DNA of 28,084 bases from the NCBI GenBank assembly GCA_025363575.1, contig JANYDM010000075.1, forward strand, positions 1 through 28,084, given 5' to 3'. The stretch comes from Betaproteobacteria bacterium (lineage in GTDB: Bacteria; Pseudomonadota; Gammaproteobacteria; Burkholderiales; SG8-41). A program made the position numbers and the translations under genes. Each line of letters opens with the position of its first letter. Position 1 is the first letter of the stretch. This document shows, piece by piece, positions 7,323 through 15,094 of this stretch. A model generated the notes under the pieces. The model did no database searches and had not been told where the DNA came from. It saw only the letters and a program-made list of their open reading frames with translations.

Positions 7323-7931
7323 TCACAATTTTGGCACCGTCGCCGGCGGCAGCGGATATTTTGCACTGCGGATCTCTTTTTCGAGCTCCTCGCTATTCGT
7401 CGTCAGCATGCGGACGCACTCCGCGGCGACATCGATGCCTTTACCCGCGACGAGTTTCGGGTCCGTGCTGCCAACTGGATGCGGAATGATAGCGATGGGC
7501 AGGCTCAAATGGCCGAGTCCCCGCGCCACCACGCGCGCGAGCGGCGCGAATGCGATGCTGCAAACAGTCGCCGTGGGAATGCCGAGATCTTCAAGTGCGG
7601 CCGCGTCACGCGCGGACCAGGGGGCCGACGATCCTCAGTGTCCTACACCGGTGATCACGGCGTCGCACGATTGCGAGAGCTCCGCAATGAAAGGCGCGCC
7701 CTGCGCGGGAAATTGCTTGTCCCACAGCCTGACCTCCTTGACGCCCAACTCGTGCTTGAGTACTGTGCCGATTGCGTTGACGACGTCGTCGGAAAATTCC
7801 TTGCCGTTGTCGAGCAGCGCGATGCGCGCGCCGCGCAGCGATTTGAGGCGCGGCGCCAGTTTTTTGGGCGGCGCATCCGGCTCTCCCGTCGGACTCAGTA
7901 CCTGGGTGCGGGCTCGATCGTCTGTGGTCAT
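7323..7931 (-). CDS. UGSC-family (seleno)protein, in-frame TGA read as selenocysteine at codon 99
   Basis: Read with TGA (7637-7635) as an amino acid, one frame encodes 202 residues from the ATG at 7931, which has a good AGGAG site, to TGA at 7325-7323. Upstream of the TGA the protein runs to CDAVITGVGH; downstream it continues GSSAPWSARDAAALEDLGIP. This gives H-U-G-S-S, which matches the UGSC family first described as selenoproteins from marine metagenomes, with Ser at the usual Cys position. The 103 codons after the TGA are free of stops, keep the same GC-rich codon use and contain the family-like segment RGLGHLSLPIAIIPHPVG. A SECIS-like hairpin follows the TGA. The protein is probably cytoplasmic and redox-active at Sec99. 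It begins a two-gene unit with the 6250-7320 gene. The alternative is a pseudogene made by a Cys-to-stop change (TGC or TGT to TGA). Confidence 0.8.
7599..7618 (-). promoter_or_regulatory. Candidate bacterial SECIS hairpin
   Basis: On the minus strand the 20-mer reads GGTCCGCGCGTGACGCGGCC. It folds as GG, a bulged U, a CCGCG/CGCGG stem and a five-base loop CGUGA, closed by CC. The loop begins 25 bases after the TGA. A bulged U on the 5' side and a G-U in the apical loop are the features that SelB recognises in the Escherichia coli fdhF SECIS, and the distance lies within the known bacterial range. High GC makes chance hairpins common, so this is supportive rather than proof. Confidence 0.6.
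7635..7637 (-). other. In-frame TGA, proposed selenocysteine codon
   Basis: This TGA interrupts the 7323-7931 reading frame at codon 99, between GVGH and GSSAPWS. It aligns with the U of the UGSC motif. A change of one base would give Cys (TGC or TGT), the residue found in non-selenium homologues. Confidence 0.75.
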
Positions 7932-8099
7932 GCTGTTCTCCTGGCTCGCATCGGTGGAGCGGATTTGAATTATAGGCAGTGCTCATAGCGCGCGCAAACG
8001 CGAAGGCCGCGCCGCGCGCGTACATGAACTTAAATTCGGCGTCCGGGTCTTTATATGGATTCAGCGACGATCAGTATCAGAGTGAGGAGCATCACGATT

Positions 8100-8654
8100 A
8101 TGCGCATCTTAGCGATAGCCGCGGCATTGTCAGTGCTATCGGCGGCAGCGACGGCGGCAGAGCCCGCAGCGAAAGCGTCGGCGAGAACCCCCAGGCCGCC
8201 GCACGCAGTGCAGCCGGGCAAGAAAAGCCCGGCGCTCGAAAAATTCAGCTGCAGTACCGGGCCCAACGACGAACAGGTACGGCTGATCGTCGAAGCCGTG
8301 AAAGGGCGCGCGATGGAGTTCGCTTTTTACAGCCGGCTCGGCACCCGCGTATGTTCGATACACAGCCGGCGCGGCGACGGGCAAACGAATTGGGAGGATG
8401 CGGAAGGCGCGGGTGGCAAAGCGCTTGTCAGGCTGCGGACCGGCAACGCATTACTCGAATACGAGGCCGGTCATGTGAAGCTCACGTTCAGCAATGTCGA
8501 GCGCATGCCTTATTGCGGCATGTACGGCGACCTGAATGGCGTTATTGAAGCGATCATCAAGAAGCCGGAGTGCGGCATGCAAGGCTTGTTCGAAGGCGCC
8601 AACGAACAGGAGCCCAAGCCTAAGCCCGCGGCATCCGCGGCGCCGGGTGACTAA
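8100..8654 (+). CDS. Small exported protein of unknown function
   Basis: The ATG at 8100 follows a GAGGAG site (8084-8089) and encodes a clear signal peptide (MRILAIAAALSVLSAAATAA), so it is preferred to an upstream in-frame ATG at 8055. The 184-residue product is predicted periplasmic. The mature part starts with a Pro/Ala/Lys-rich linker and ends with a low-complexity tail (EQEPKPKPAASAAPGD). The central domain has four cysteines (FSCSTG, RVCSIH, PYCGMYG, ECGMQG) that could form two disulfides. I recognise no family. It is divergent from the selenoprotein gene, with about 170 bases between them. Confidence 0.75.
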   Translation: MRILAIAAALSVLSAAATAAEPAAKASARTPRPPHAVQPGKKSPALEKFSCSTGPNDEQVRLIVEAVKGRAMEFAFYSRLGTRVCSIHSRRGDGQTNWEDAEGAGGKALVRLRTGNALLEYEAGHVKLTFSNVERMPYCGMYGDLNGVIEAIIKKPECGMQGLFEGANEQEPKPKPAASAAPGD

Positions 8655-8663
8655 ATTACCCCC

Positions 8664-8689
8664 GTTCGCCCTGAGGTATCGAAGGGCGG
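8664..8689. repeat. Short inverted repeat between convergent genes
   Basis: CGCCCT (8667-8672) pairs with AGGGCG (8683-8688), within GTTCGCCCTGAGGTATCGAA. The sequence resembles a dispersed intergenic hairpin common in proteobacteria (TTCGCCCTGAGC...TCGAAGGGC). It lies between the ends of two convergent genes and may help terminate transcription, though no T-run follows it. Confidence 0.4.
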
Positions 8690-8744
8690 ACGCTGATGCG
8701 GTCGAAGTTGCGGGCGCTTCTACACATCAGTGCGAACGGCAACC

Positions 8745-9953
8745 TCACTTCCTGCGATATTTATCGTAGATTACGCCGCTCGAGTGCAGCGCTGCGACGT
8801 CCGTATCGCTGTAGCCCAGCGTCTTCAGCACGTTGTCCGAATGTTGACCCAGCCACGGCGCGGCTGAGCGCGTCTTCGTGAATTCGACGCTGGTCTTCAC
8901 CGGCGAGCCCATGTTCTTCATGCGGCCGATTTTGGGATGATCGATTTCCGTGACCATGTTGCGCGCGACGATATGCGGATCGGCGAGCGCCTGCTCATAC
9001 GTATAGACGGGACCGGCGGGAACTGAAGCGGCATCGAGCTTCGTCACCCAGTGCGCGGTCGGCGCGGTCATGAAAACTTTTTCGATCTCGTCCTGCAGCG
9101 CGTCGATATTTTTCATGCGCGCGGATAGGGGATTGAAGCGCGCGTCTGCGAGCAATTCGGGTTTACCGAGCACCTGGGTGCAGAAATTGGTCCACAGCTT
9201 GTCATTGTTGCCGCCGACCGTGACATAGCCATCCTGCGTTTTGTATGCCTGATAAGGTGTCGAGCGGCGGTGGCGCGTACCGCTTGCGAGCGGCAGTTCG
9301 CCGCCGCCGAAGTAGGCGCCGAATTCCCAGAATGTCCATGCCATACCGGCTTCGAGCAAGGACGTCTCGAGATAAATGCCTTCGCCGGTCTTCAGCTTCT
9401 TGATATAGGAGCCGAGGATCGCATAGAGCGCAGTGGTGCCCGCGGCGATGTCGTTCATCGCAATGCCGACTTTGGCCGGACGGCCGTCGGGCTCGCCCGT
9501 CATGCGCATGATGCCGCTCATGCCCTGCGCGATGATGTCAAAGCCGCCTTTCTTGCCGTAAGGGCCGGTCTGGCCGAAGCCGGATATCGACGCGTAGATC
9601 ACGCCGGGATTTATCTTCTTGATGGCCTCATAGTCGATACCGAGCTTTTTCGTCACGCCGGGGCGGAAATTCTCGACGATGATGTCGGTCTTCGCCGCCA
9701 GTTGCATGAAAATTTCTTTGCCCTGTGCCTGCTTCATATCGAGCGCGAGGCTTTTCTTGTTGCGGTTCAGCACGGCGAAGCAGTAGCTCTCGTCGTTGAC
9801 CTTGGGCTCGAAGCGGCGCGAACCATCGCCTTCGGGAAAGGTCTCAATCTTGGTCACGTCGGCGCCCATGTCGGCGAGCATCAGCGTGCAGTACGGTCCT
9901 GCCATGATGGCGGTGAAGTCGAGGACTTTCACGCCGTCGAGCGGTAGCGACAT
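8745..9953 (-). CDS. CaiB/BaiF-type (class III) CoA-transferase
   Basis: This 402-residue enzyme of the formyl-CoA transferase/CaiB family moves CoA between carboxylic acids in the cytoplasm. The start is the ATG at 9953 with an AGGAG site, giving MSLPLDGVKVLDFTAIMAGP; an extended upstream reading is disfavoured. Family landmarks are DMGADVTKIE (about 28-37), LNRNKKSLALDMK (62-74), VENFRPG (93-99), ASISGFGQTGPY (121-132) and the predicted catalytic Asp168 in AMNDIAAG, which matches Asp169 of formyl-CoA transferase. It is divergent from a Bug receptor (10091), suggesting that an acid captured by the receptor is activated here as a CoA thioester. The specific donor and acceptor cannot be inferred. 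Confidence 0.93.
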   Translation of the reverse strand: MSLPLDGVKVLDFTAIMAGPYCTLMLADMGADVTKIETFPEGDGSRRFEPKVNDESYCFAVLNRNKKSLALDMKQAQGKEIFMQLAAKTDIIVENFRPGVTKKLGIDYEAIKKINPGVIYASISGFGQTGPYGKKGGFDIIAQGMSGIMRMTGEPDGRPAKVGIAMNDIAAGTTALYAILGSYIKKLKTGEGIYLETSLLEAGMAWTFWEFGAYFGGGELPLASGTRHRRSTPYQAYKTQDGYVTVGGNNDKLWTNFCTQVLGKPELLADARFNPLSARMKNIDALQDEIEKVFMTAPTAHWVTKLDAASVPAGPVYTYEQALADPHIVARNMVTEIDHPKIGRMKNMGSPVKTSVEFTKTRSAAPWLGQHSDNVLKTLGYSDTDVAALHSSGVIYDKYRRK

Positions 9954-10024
9954 TTCGGGATCTCCTGAAGCGAACGGGTGCAATGCGTGCTATCGTGGCG
10001 CCGATTTTATCCCAACGAGCCTGA

Positions 10025-10053
10025 TTGAACCGGCTGTCCGTGTTTCCGATTAT
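10025..10053 (+). promoter_or_regulatory. Possible sigma70-type promoter for the Bug gene at 10091
   Basis: TTGAAC (10025-10030) and GATTAT (10048-10053) are separated by 17 bases, each matching the consensus at four of six positions. They lie in the divergent gap between the CoA-transferase and Bug genes, about 38 bases before the receptor start. Confidence 0.35.
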
Positions 10054-10090
10054 GGATGCTGAGTAACAATCTGAAAATCCGGAGGAGCAT

Positions 10091-11047
10091 TTGAAACGCT
10101 TGCTTGCATTAACAACGCTGGCCCTCGCTGTCGGGAGCGTGTTCGCCCAGTCCTATCCGAGCAAACCCGTGCGCGTCGTGATCCCATGGCCGCCGGGCGG
10201 CTCTAACGACGTCGTCGGCCGTATCGTGATGCAAAAGGTCGCTGAGTACGCCGGCCAGCAATTCATCGTCGACAATCGTGCCGGCGCGGCCGGCAGCATA
10301 GGCGCCGAAGTCGTGGCCAAGGCGCCGCCAGACGGTTATACGATCATGGTCCATTCGACCAGCCACGTCGGCAACGCGCACCTTTACAAGAAGCTGCCGT
10401 ACGACACGCTGAAAGATTTTGTCGGCGTTGCGTTGCTCGCGGCGCAGCCCGGCGCGCTGACCATACACCCGTCATTGCCGGTGAAGACCGTGAAGGAATT
10501 CATTGCGCTCGCCAAGGCGCGGCCGGGCACGATCAACTACTCGTCTTCGGGCAACGGCAGCGCGCCGCATCTGTCGATGGCGCTGCTCGTCGCCATGACC
10601 GGTATTAATATCGTGCACGTGCCGTACAAGGGTGGTGCGCCGCAGGTCACTGCGCTGGTGTCCGGAGAAACGCAGGCCTCGCTTGCAACGGTGTCGACGG
10701 TGCTCGTGCACGTGCAGTCCGGGCGCCTGCGCGCGCTCGGCGTTTCGTCCGCGAAGCGCTCCGGCACCTTGCCGAACGTGCCGACCATTGCGGAAGCAGG
10801 CGTGCCGGGTTACGAGATGAGCCCGTGGATCGGCGTCTTCGTGCCGACCGGGACGTCGAAAGAAATCATTACCCGCCTGAATACCGAAATAAACAAGGCA
10901 TTAAAATTACCGGACGTCAGTCAGTTGCTCGCAAGCCAGGCGCTCGATGCGCTGGGCGGCACGCCGGAAGAGTTCGACGCGCGAATCAAAATCGATTACG
11001 AAAAATACGCGAAGCTGATCAAGCTGACCGGCGCGAAAGTGGATTAA
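10091..11047 (+). CDS. Bug-family tricarboxylate transporter substrate receptor
   Basis: This 318-residue periplasmic receptor starts at TTG 10091, chosen because a strong GGAGGAG site (10081-10087) lies directly upstream and the signal peptide MKRLLALTTLALAVGSVFAQ follows. Mature landmarks are SYPSKPVRVVIPWPPGGSND, PDGYTIM, ARPGTINYSSSGNGS, HVPYKGGAPQV and LPNVPTIAEAGVPGYE. It is divergent from a class III CoA-transferase, an arrangement that suggests a shared carboxylic acid substrate. No transporter membrane subunits are adjacent. Confidence 0.93.
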   Translation: MKRLLALTTLALAVGSVFAQSYPSKPVRVVIPWPPGGSNDVVGRIVMQKVAEYAGQQFIVDNRAGAAGSIGAEVVAKAPPDGYTIMVHSTSHVGNAHLYKKLPYDTLKDFVGVALLAAQPGALTIHPSLPVKTVKEFIALAKARPGTINYSSSGNGSAPHLSMALLVAMTGINIVHVPYKGGAPQVTALVSGETQASLATVSTVLVHVQSGRLRALGVSSAKRSGTLPNVPTIAEAGVPGYEMSPWIGVFVPTGTSKEIITRLNTEINKALKLPDVSQLLASQALDALGGTPEEFDARIKIDYEKYAKLIKLTGAKVD

Positions 11048-11104
11048 AAAGCGGGGTTGAAGAGCGTGGATTGAGCGACTACATTAAAATAAAAATCCTC
11101 AGTC

Positions 11105-11521
11105 TTATTTTCTCATCGCGTCTACCGCGGTCATGAAGCCCTTGCGGAACTCTATCGGGTGCGACACGTTGTTGACGGGCGACTTGTCGCCGCCGGTGCC
11201 CGAGATGGTGATCGAGCCGTAGTCAAGCATGCGCCCCATGATGCCCTGGTCGACCTGGATGCTCTCGACCTTCTCGAGAAACATTTCCATGGTGTTGCGC
11301 TGGATCAACCCGGATTTGACGATGATGCGCTTGTTGGTGACGGCAAGCTCCGTTGAGCGATACTTGATCCACACCCAGAGCCACACCACCAAGCCGAGCC
11401 CGACGGCGGCGAGCAGCAGCAGGCCGAGCAATATCCACCAGAAAAACGACCACAAACTCAGATGACCGCGGTAAAGCACCATCTCGTCCTTGATCAGTAC
11501 TTCGTCGACGTATGAGCTCAT
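11105..11521 (-). CDS. PH-domain (bPH2/DUF304) membrane protein
   Basis: This 138-residue protein starts at the ATG 11521 (MSSYVDEVLIKDEMVLYRGH). A hydrophobic region at about 23-52 forms one long or two short membrane segments. It is followed by a compact beta-rich bacterial PH-like domain with the characteristic ELAVTNKRIIVKSGLIQR and EKVESIQVDQGIMGRMLDYG, as in YdbS/YdbT-like proteins. The domain would face the cytoplasm. Its biochemical role is unknown in this family. The gene is convergent with the Bug gene ending at 11047. An A/T-only inverted repeat (AAAATAA at 11086-11092 and TTATTTT at 11105-11111) lies at its end. Confidence 0.85.
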   Translation of the reverse strand: MSSYVDEVLIKDEMVLYRGHLSLWSFFWWILLGLLLLAAVGLGLVVWLWVWIKYRSTELAVTNKRIIVKSGLIQRNTMEMFLEKVESIQVDQGIMGRMLDYGSITISGTGGDKSPVNNVSHPIEFRKGFMTAVDAMRK

Positions 11522-11602
11522 AGGCTGCTATTGTTCTACAGTTGCGCGCGTAATGCCAGCGCAACACATCCGCGCGGTCAATTTTTCAAACGGGGCGTGA
11601 CG

Positions 11603-12226
11603 ATGAAACTGAAACTGTATGGCTCGCAATTCTCACCCTACGTGCGCAAGGTGCGCGTGCTCCTCGCCGAAAAGCGCATACCCTGCGAGTTCGTTCTCGA
11701 AGACCCGTGGCCTGACGACAGCATGATCCCCACGCGCAATCCGCTCGGCAAAGTGCCGGTGCTGGAAATCGCGCCGGGGAAATTTCTGTTCGAGTCGCCG
11801 CATGTCGTGCACTACCTCGACAATCTCGACGGCAAGCCGCTGCAGCCGCCGGACCCCGCCGGCTACTGGCGCTCGCAATGGTGGCAGGCCCTTGGCCACG
11901 GGATGATCGACGCAACTGTTACGCGGATACTGGAGACGCGGCGTCCCGCCGACAAGCAGATGCTGGAAAAAATGCGGCGTGAAGAGGCGCGCATTGCGCG
12001 TGCGTTCGAAGCGGCCGGCCATGAATTCGCCGGCGGCACCTATCTCGCGGGCAATTCTTTCACGCTAGCTGATCTCGTCATGGGCGTGGCGTGCCAGTAC
12101 ATCGACTTTCGCTATCCGCATGAATGGCGCGGCAGTCATCCGCGGCTTAGGCAATGGTTCAGCGACATCGCGGCGCGGCCTTGCTTCGCCGATACGCTTC
12201 CGCCGGGATTCGTGCCGGTCGCCTAG
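11603..12226 (+). CDS. Glutathione S-transferase family protein
   Basis: This 207-residue cytoplasmic protein has an N-terminal thioredoxin-like domain (about 1-78) with SQFSPYVRKVRVLLAEK, where Ser11 would activate glutathione. It also has the cis-proline segment GKVPVLE (Pro52) and the glutathione-contact ESPHVVHYL (64-72). The C-terminal helical domain includes NSFTLADLVMGVACQYIDF, an N-capping-box-type motif of the fold. The start at ATG 11603 gives the family N-terminus MKLKLYG. It is probably a detoxification or bacterial stringent-starvation-like GST. The electrophilic substrate is not evident. Confidence 0.88.
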   Translation: MKLKLYGSQFSPYVRKVRVLLAEKRIPCEFVLEDPWPDDSMIPTRNPLGKVPVLEIAPGKFLFESPHVVHYLDNLDGKPLQPPDPAGYWRSQWWQALGHGMIDATVTRILETRRPADKQMLEKMRREEARIARAFEAAGHEFAGGTYLAGNSFTLADLVMGVACQYIDFRYPHEWRGSHPRLRQWFSDIAARPCFADTLPPGFVPVA

Positions 12227-12372
12227 ACGGATTCGATTCGCCCGCCCGACCGCCCCCGGTTGCCGCTCCGGGATTACATCCGCCGTCCTACGCGGGAATA
12301 AGAAAACGCCGACAGTCCGCGTAAGCTCGCTGCCGCATCCTGTGCGTTCGAAGGATTGCGCAAAGGACGGCC

Positions 12373-12873
12373 ATGGATATTCAGAAACAGTCGAATGACG
12401 AGCTGCAGAAAGTCGCCGAGCTGATCGGCGATATCAAGTTTGCGATGTTGACCACAATGGAGGCGGACGGCAAGTTGCGTGGCCGCCCGCTATCGACGTT
12501 GCAGATCGACGCGCACGGACAGTTGTGGTTTTTTACGTCGATGACCTCGCCCAAGATCAGCGAGATGGCAAACCACAGTCAGGTAAGCGTGAACTATGCG
12601 CATCCGGGCAAGCAGGACTACGTTTCAATTTCCGGCACCGGCGAAGTAGTGCGCGATCGCGAGAAAATGAAAAAGCTGTGGACGCCCTGGATCAAGCCGT
12701 GGTTTCCGCAGGGGCTGGACGATCCCGATCTCGTGCTGCTGAAAGTGGCCATCGAAGAAGCGGAATATTGGGATGCCCCGGGCAGTGCCATCGTGCGCGC
12801 TTACGGTCTTGCCAAGGCGATGGCGACGGGCGATACGGACGCCTTGGGAACGAACAGAAAACTCAGCGCATAG
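12373..12873 (+). CDS. Pyridoxamine 5'-phosphate oxidase-like split-barrel protein (general stress protein 26 type)
   Basis: This 166-residue protein has the flavin-binding split-barrel fold of the pyridoxamine 5'-phosphate oxidase superfamily. Diagnostic segments are FAMLTTMEADGKLRGRPLST (about 24-43), GQLWFFTSMTSPKISEM, VSVNYAHPGKQDYVSISGTG and the C-terminal AEYWDAPG. These match the general stress protein 26 group, which binds FMN or FAD. ATG 12373 is preceded by an AAAGGA site. It is probably cytoplasmic and may be a flavin reductase or stress protein; no catalytic residue fixes the reaction. It sits downstream of a GST gene on the same strand, with about 145 bases between them. Confidence 0.85.
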   Translation: MDIQKQSNDELQKVAELIGDIKFAMLTTMEADGKLRGRPLSTLQIDAHGQLWFFTSMTSPKISEMANHSQVSVNYAHPGKQDYVSISGTGEVVRDREKMKKLWTPWIKPWFPQGLDDPDLVLLKVAIEEAEYWDAPGSAIVRAYGLAKAMATGDTDALGTNRKLSA

Positions 12874-12924
12874 CGTAGCGGTAGATGCGGCTTTTCCAAT
12901 TGCAGGATTAGATGCGGATCTCGA

Positions 12925-13512
12925 TTATCTTCCTGCCGGCGCGTCAGCGTCTGTCTGCTTTTCCATTTTTTCAATTCGAAACCCAAGATTCGATCTTATA
13001 CCTATAAGTTGAACCTGGTCGCCAGGTGCAAAGGTGTAAAACGACGATTTACTTAAGCACATCGATAATCTAGTCGCCTCTGTTTCAACCATAACCTCGT
13101 AGTGGCATGATCTCTTTGTTTCGCGCGGTTCTTCAACCCATTTGATGGTGCCAAACTGAGAATGCGCTTCTCCGACAATTCCTGTGATCGTTCTGGAAAT
13201 TGTCGGCCCGACGCTCATGCGCGTGAAGACATAGACCATCGGCGTGGACACGACAATTAGCAACAAGAAGACAATTGGCCTAGTCGTCGTATGAGAAGAA
13301 GGCAGAGAAGTATCCCGGCTTTCGCGCAGTAGCCGCCTGCGGTGTAACCACGGCATAAGCAGTAGCCAGACAATCACCGTTAGCTTGCTTATGTATTTAG
13401 CGAGTATGTAACCGTCGTTGTAATTGATCCACCGGGCGCGCGGTAGATAAATGAAGAGACCGCAGGTTCCAATAAGCGCGATCGCTGTGCCGATTGGAAA
13501 GTTTTTTAGCAC
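12925..13512 (-). CDS. A/T-rich membrane protein of unknown function
   Basis: This 195-residue protein starts at GTG 13512, seven bases after the stop of the upstream amidase. No ribosome site is obvious. Hydrophobic segments lie at about 6-23, 38-56 and 79-97, followed by a soluble C-terminal domain of about 95 residues containing SRTITGIVGEAHSQFG and a possible OB- or SH3-like beta region ending FAPGDQVQLIGIRSNLGFRI. I recognise no family. Its base and codon use is visibly richer in A and T than all neighbours, which suggests recent acquisition. Confidence 0.6.
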   Translation of the reverse strand: MLKNFPIGTAIALIGTCGLFIYLPRARWINYNDGYILAKYISKLTVIVWLLLMPWLHRRRLLRESRDTSLPSSHTTTRPIVFLLLIVVSTPMVYVFTRMSVGPTISRTITGIVGEAHSQFGTIKWVEEPRETKRSCHYEVMVETEATRLSMCLSKSSFYTFAPGDQVQLIGIRSNLGFRIEKMEKQTDADAPAGR

Positions 13513-13518
13513 GAGGGC

Positions 13519-15009
13519 TTAATTGACGACCGGCGGATGCGTCACGATGGATTTCAATTCCGGCGTCGGTTTCGTTAATTTCGAGAGATCGGGCCGCGGG
13601 CGTTTTAGCGCAGGTATCGAGTTGAACGCCTGCTCCATGGCGTGCGATGCACCGAGAAGCGCGCGGTCGCCGCGAAACGGGCCGACAACCTGCAACCCGA
13701 ACGGCATGCCCTTGTGGTCGACGCCGCAGGGCAGGGCAATGGCCGGATTCGTGGCGAGCGTGGTTACGTAGGTCAGTGCCAGCCAATGGTAATAATTGTT
13801 GAGCGGCTTGCCGTCCATTTCCGCGAGATACGATTGCGACCACGGGAAAGGCGACACCGGCGTCGTCGGCGCCAACACGAGATCGTAGTCGCGGAACGTC
13901 TGCTGAAAGCGCCGGAAGATGCGCGTCTGCTCGAGATGCGCCCAGCACATGTCGGCGAGCGTCATCTTCGCGCCCATTTCGTAGTTCGCGCGCACATTGG
14001 GGCCGAGCGTGTTCGGGTCTTTCTCGTAAGCGTCGCGGTACTTGGCGACGTAGTTGGCCGCGCGTATGACGTCGAAGCAGCGGTCGGCTTCCTTGAAATC
14101 GAGAGCGACTTCGTTGCACGATTTGAACAGATGCCGCATCGCTGCGACCTTGTCGCGAAAGACTTTGCGTATCGTCTTGTCGACCGGGCACACGCCGAAA
14201 TCTTCCGTGTAAGCAACGCGCAGAGCACCGAGATCGCGCGCTTGCGGGACGGCGAACTCAAGTGGATCGACCGGATACGACAGCGGGTCGCAATCCTCCA
14301 TCGCCGCCTGCGCGGCGAGCAGCTGACAGGCATCGGCGACGGTGCGTCCCATCGGGCCTACGACGGAGATCGGCGTCCAGCCCAGTCCGCGCCGCTCGAC
14401 CGGCACGAGGCCCGGCGAAGGACGAAAGCCGACGACGCCGTTGATCGCCCCCGGAATCCGCAGCGAGCCGCCGGTATCGGAGCCTGTGCAAATCGGCAGC
14501 ATGTCGCAGGCGAGTGCGACGGCCGAGCCGCCTGACGAGCCGCCGGCGTTCAACATCGGATTGAATGGATTGCCGGTAGCGCCCCACACGACGTTGCGGC
14601 TATTGGCGCCCGCGCCGAATTCCGGCACATTGGTTTTGCAAACGACAATGGCGCCCGCGGCGCGCACGCGCGCAACCATCGCGCTGTCTTTTTCCGGCAC
14701 GAAGTCGCGATAGAGCTGGGAGCCGAAGGTCGTCAGCAGACCGCCGGTCTCTTCGAGATCCTTGATGCCCGTCGGCAGGCCATGCAATAGGCCCAGCGGC
14801 TCGCCGCGCTGCGCGGCTTTTTCTGCGGCCTTCGCTTCCTTGCGCGCGCGGTCGTAGCAAGTCGCCGTGACGGCGTTTACCGCGGGATTGATGTGCGCGA
14901 TGCGCTCAATGCAAAGTTCGAGCAGCTCGACTGGCGAGATTTCCCTGGTGCCGATGCGGCGGCGCAGTTCGACTGCGGATTCGGCGAGCAATGCATCGTT
15001 GGCTGACAT
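13519..15009 (-). CDS. Amidase (amidase signature family)
   Basis: This 496-residue cytoplasmic hydrolase of the amidase signature family has all catalytic positions: Lys83 in GLPTGIKDLEE, the cis-Ser at about 158 in AGGSSGGSAVALAC, and the nucleophile Ser182 in GSDTGGSLRIPG. The start at ATG 15009 is chosen because a GGGGGA ribosome site precedes it; a TTG at 15048 would add an untypical N-terminus. It is divergent from a Bug receptor at 15095 and followed closely by the A/T-rich membrane gene. Its overall type is similar to 6-aminohexanoate-cyclic-dimer hydrolase or GatA-like amidases, but no substrate can be assigned. Confidence 0.92.
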   Translation of the reverse strand: MSANDALLAESAVELRRRIGTREISPVELLELCIERIAHINPAVNAVTATCYDRARKEAKAAEKAAQRGEPLGLLHGLPTGIKDLEETGGLLTTFGSQLYRDFVPEKDSAMVARVRAAGAIVVCKTNVPEFGAGANSRNVVWGATGNPFNPMLNAGGSSGGSAVALACDMLPICTGSDTGGSLRIPGAINGVVGFRPSPGLVPVERRGLGWTPISVVGPMGRTVADACQLLAAQAAMEDCDPLSYPVDPLEFAVPQARDLGALRVAYTEDFGVCPVDKTIRKVFRDKVAAMRHLFKSCNEVALDFKEADRCFDVIRAANYVAKYRDAYEKDPNTLGPNVRANYEMGAKMTLADMCWAHLEQTRIFRRFQQTFRDYDLVLAPTTPVSPFPWSQSYLAEMDGKPLNNYYHWLALTYVTTLATNPAIALPCGVDHKGMPFGLQVVGPFRGDRALLGASHAMEQAFNSIPALKRPRPDLSKLTKPTPELKSIVTHPPVVN

Positions 15010-15094
15010 GGTTGCGTTTTCCCCCTGAATGACCACGTAGTATGCCAAGATATTGTTCGCCAGGCGCGGGGCAGGATAATTTCAGGAGGGCAGC

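Noticed and set aside
7323..7532. A separate 69-residue gene downstream of a separate 98-residue gene
   Set aside because: Both are in the same frame, separated only by TGA at a UGSC motif, and the coding-like sequence is continuous between them.
6292..7968. 558-codon plus-strand open frame opposite the selenoprotein unit
   Set aside because: It is antisense to two clearly protein-like frames, rich in Arg, Ala and His as expected for a GC-rich shadow, and has no recognisable domain.
11086..11111. AAAATAA/TTATTTT stem as a bidirectional terminator
   Set aside because: The stem is only A-T pairs and overlaps the stop of the PH-domain gene; it is too weak to list as a terminator.
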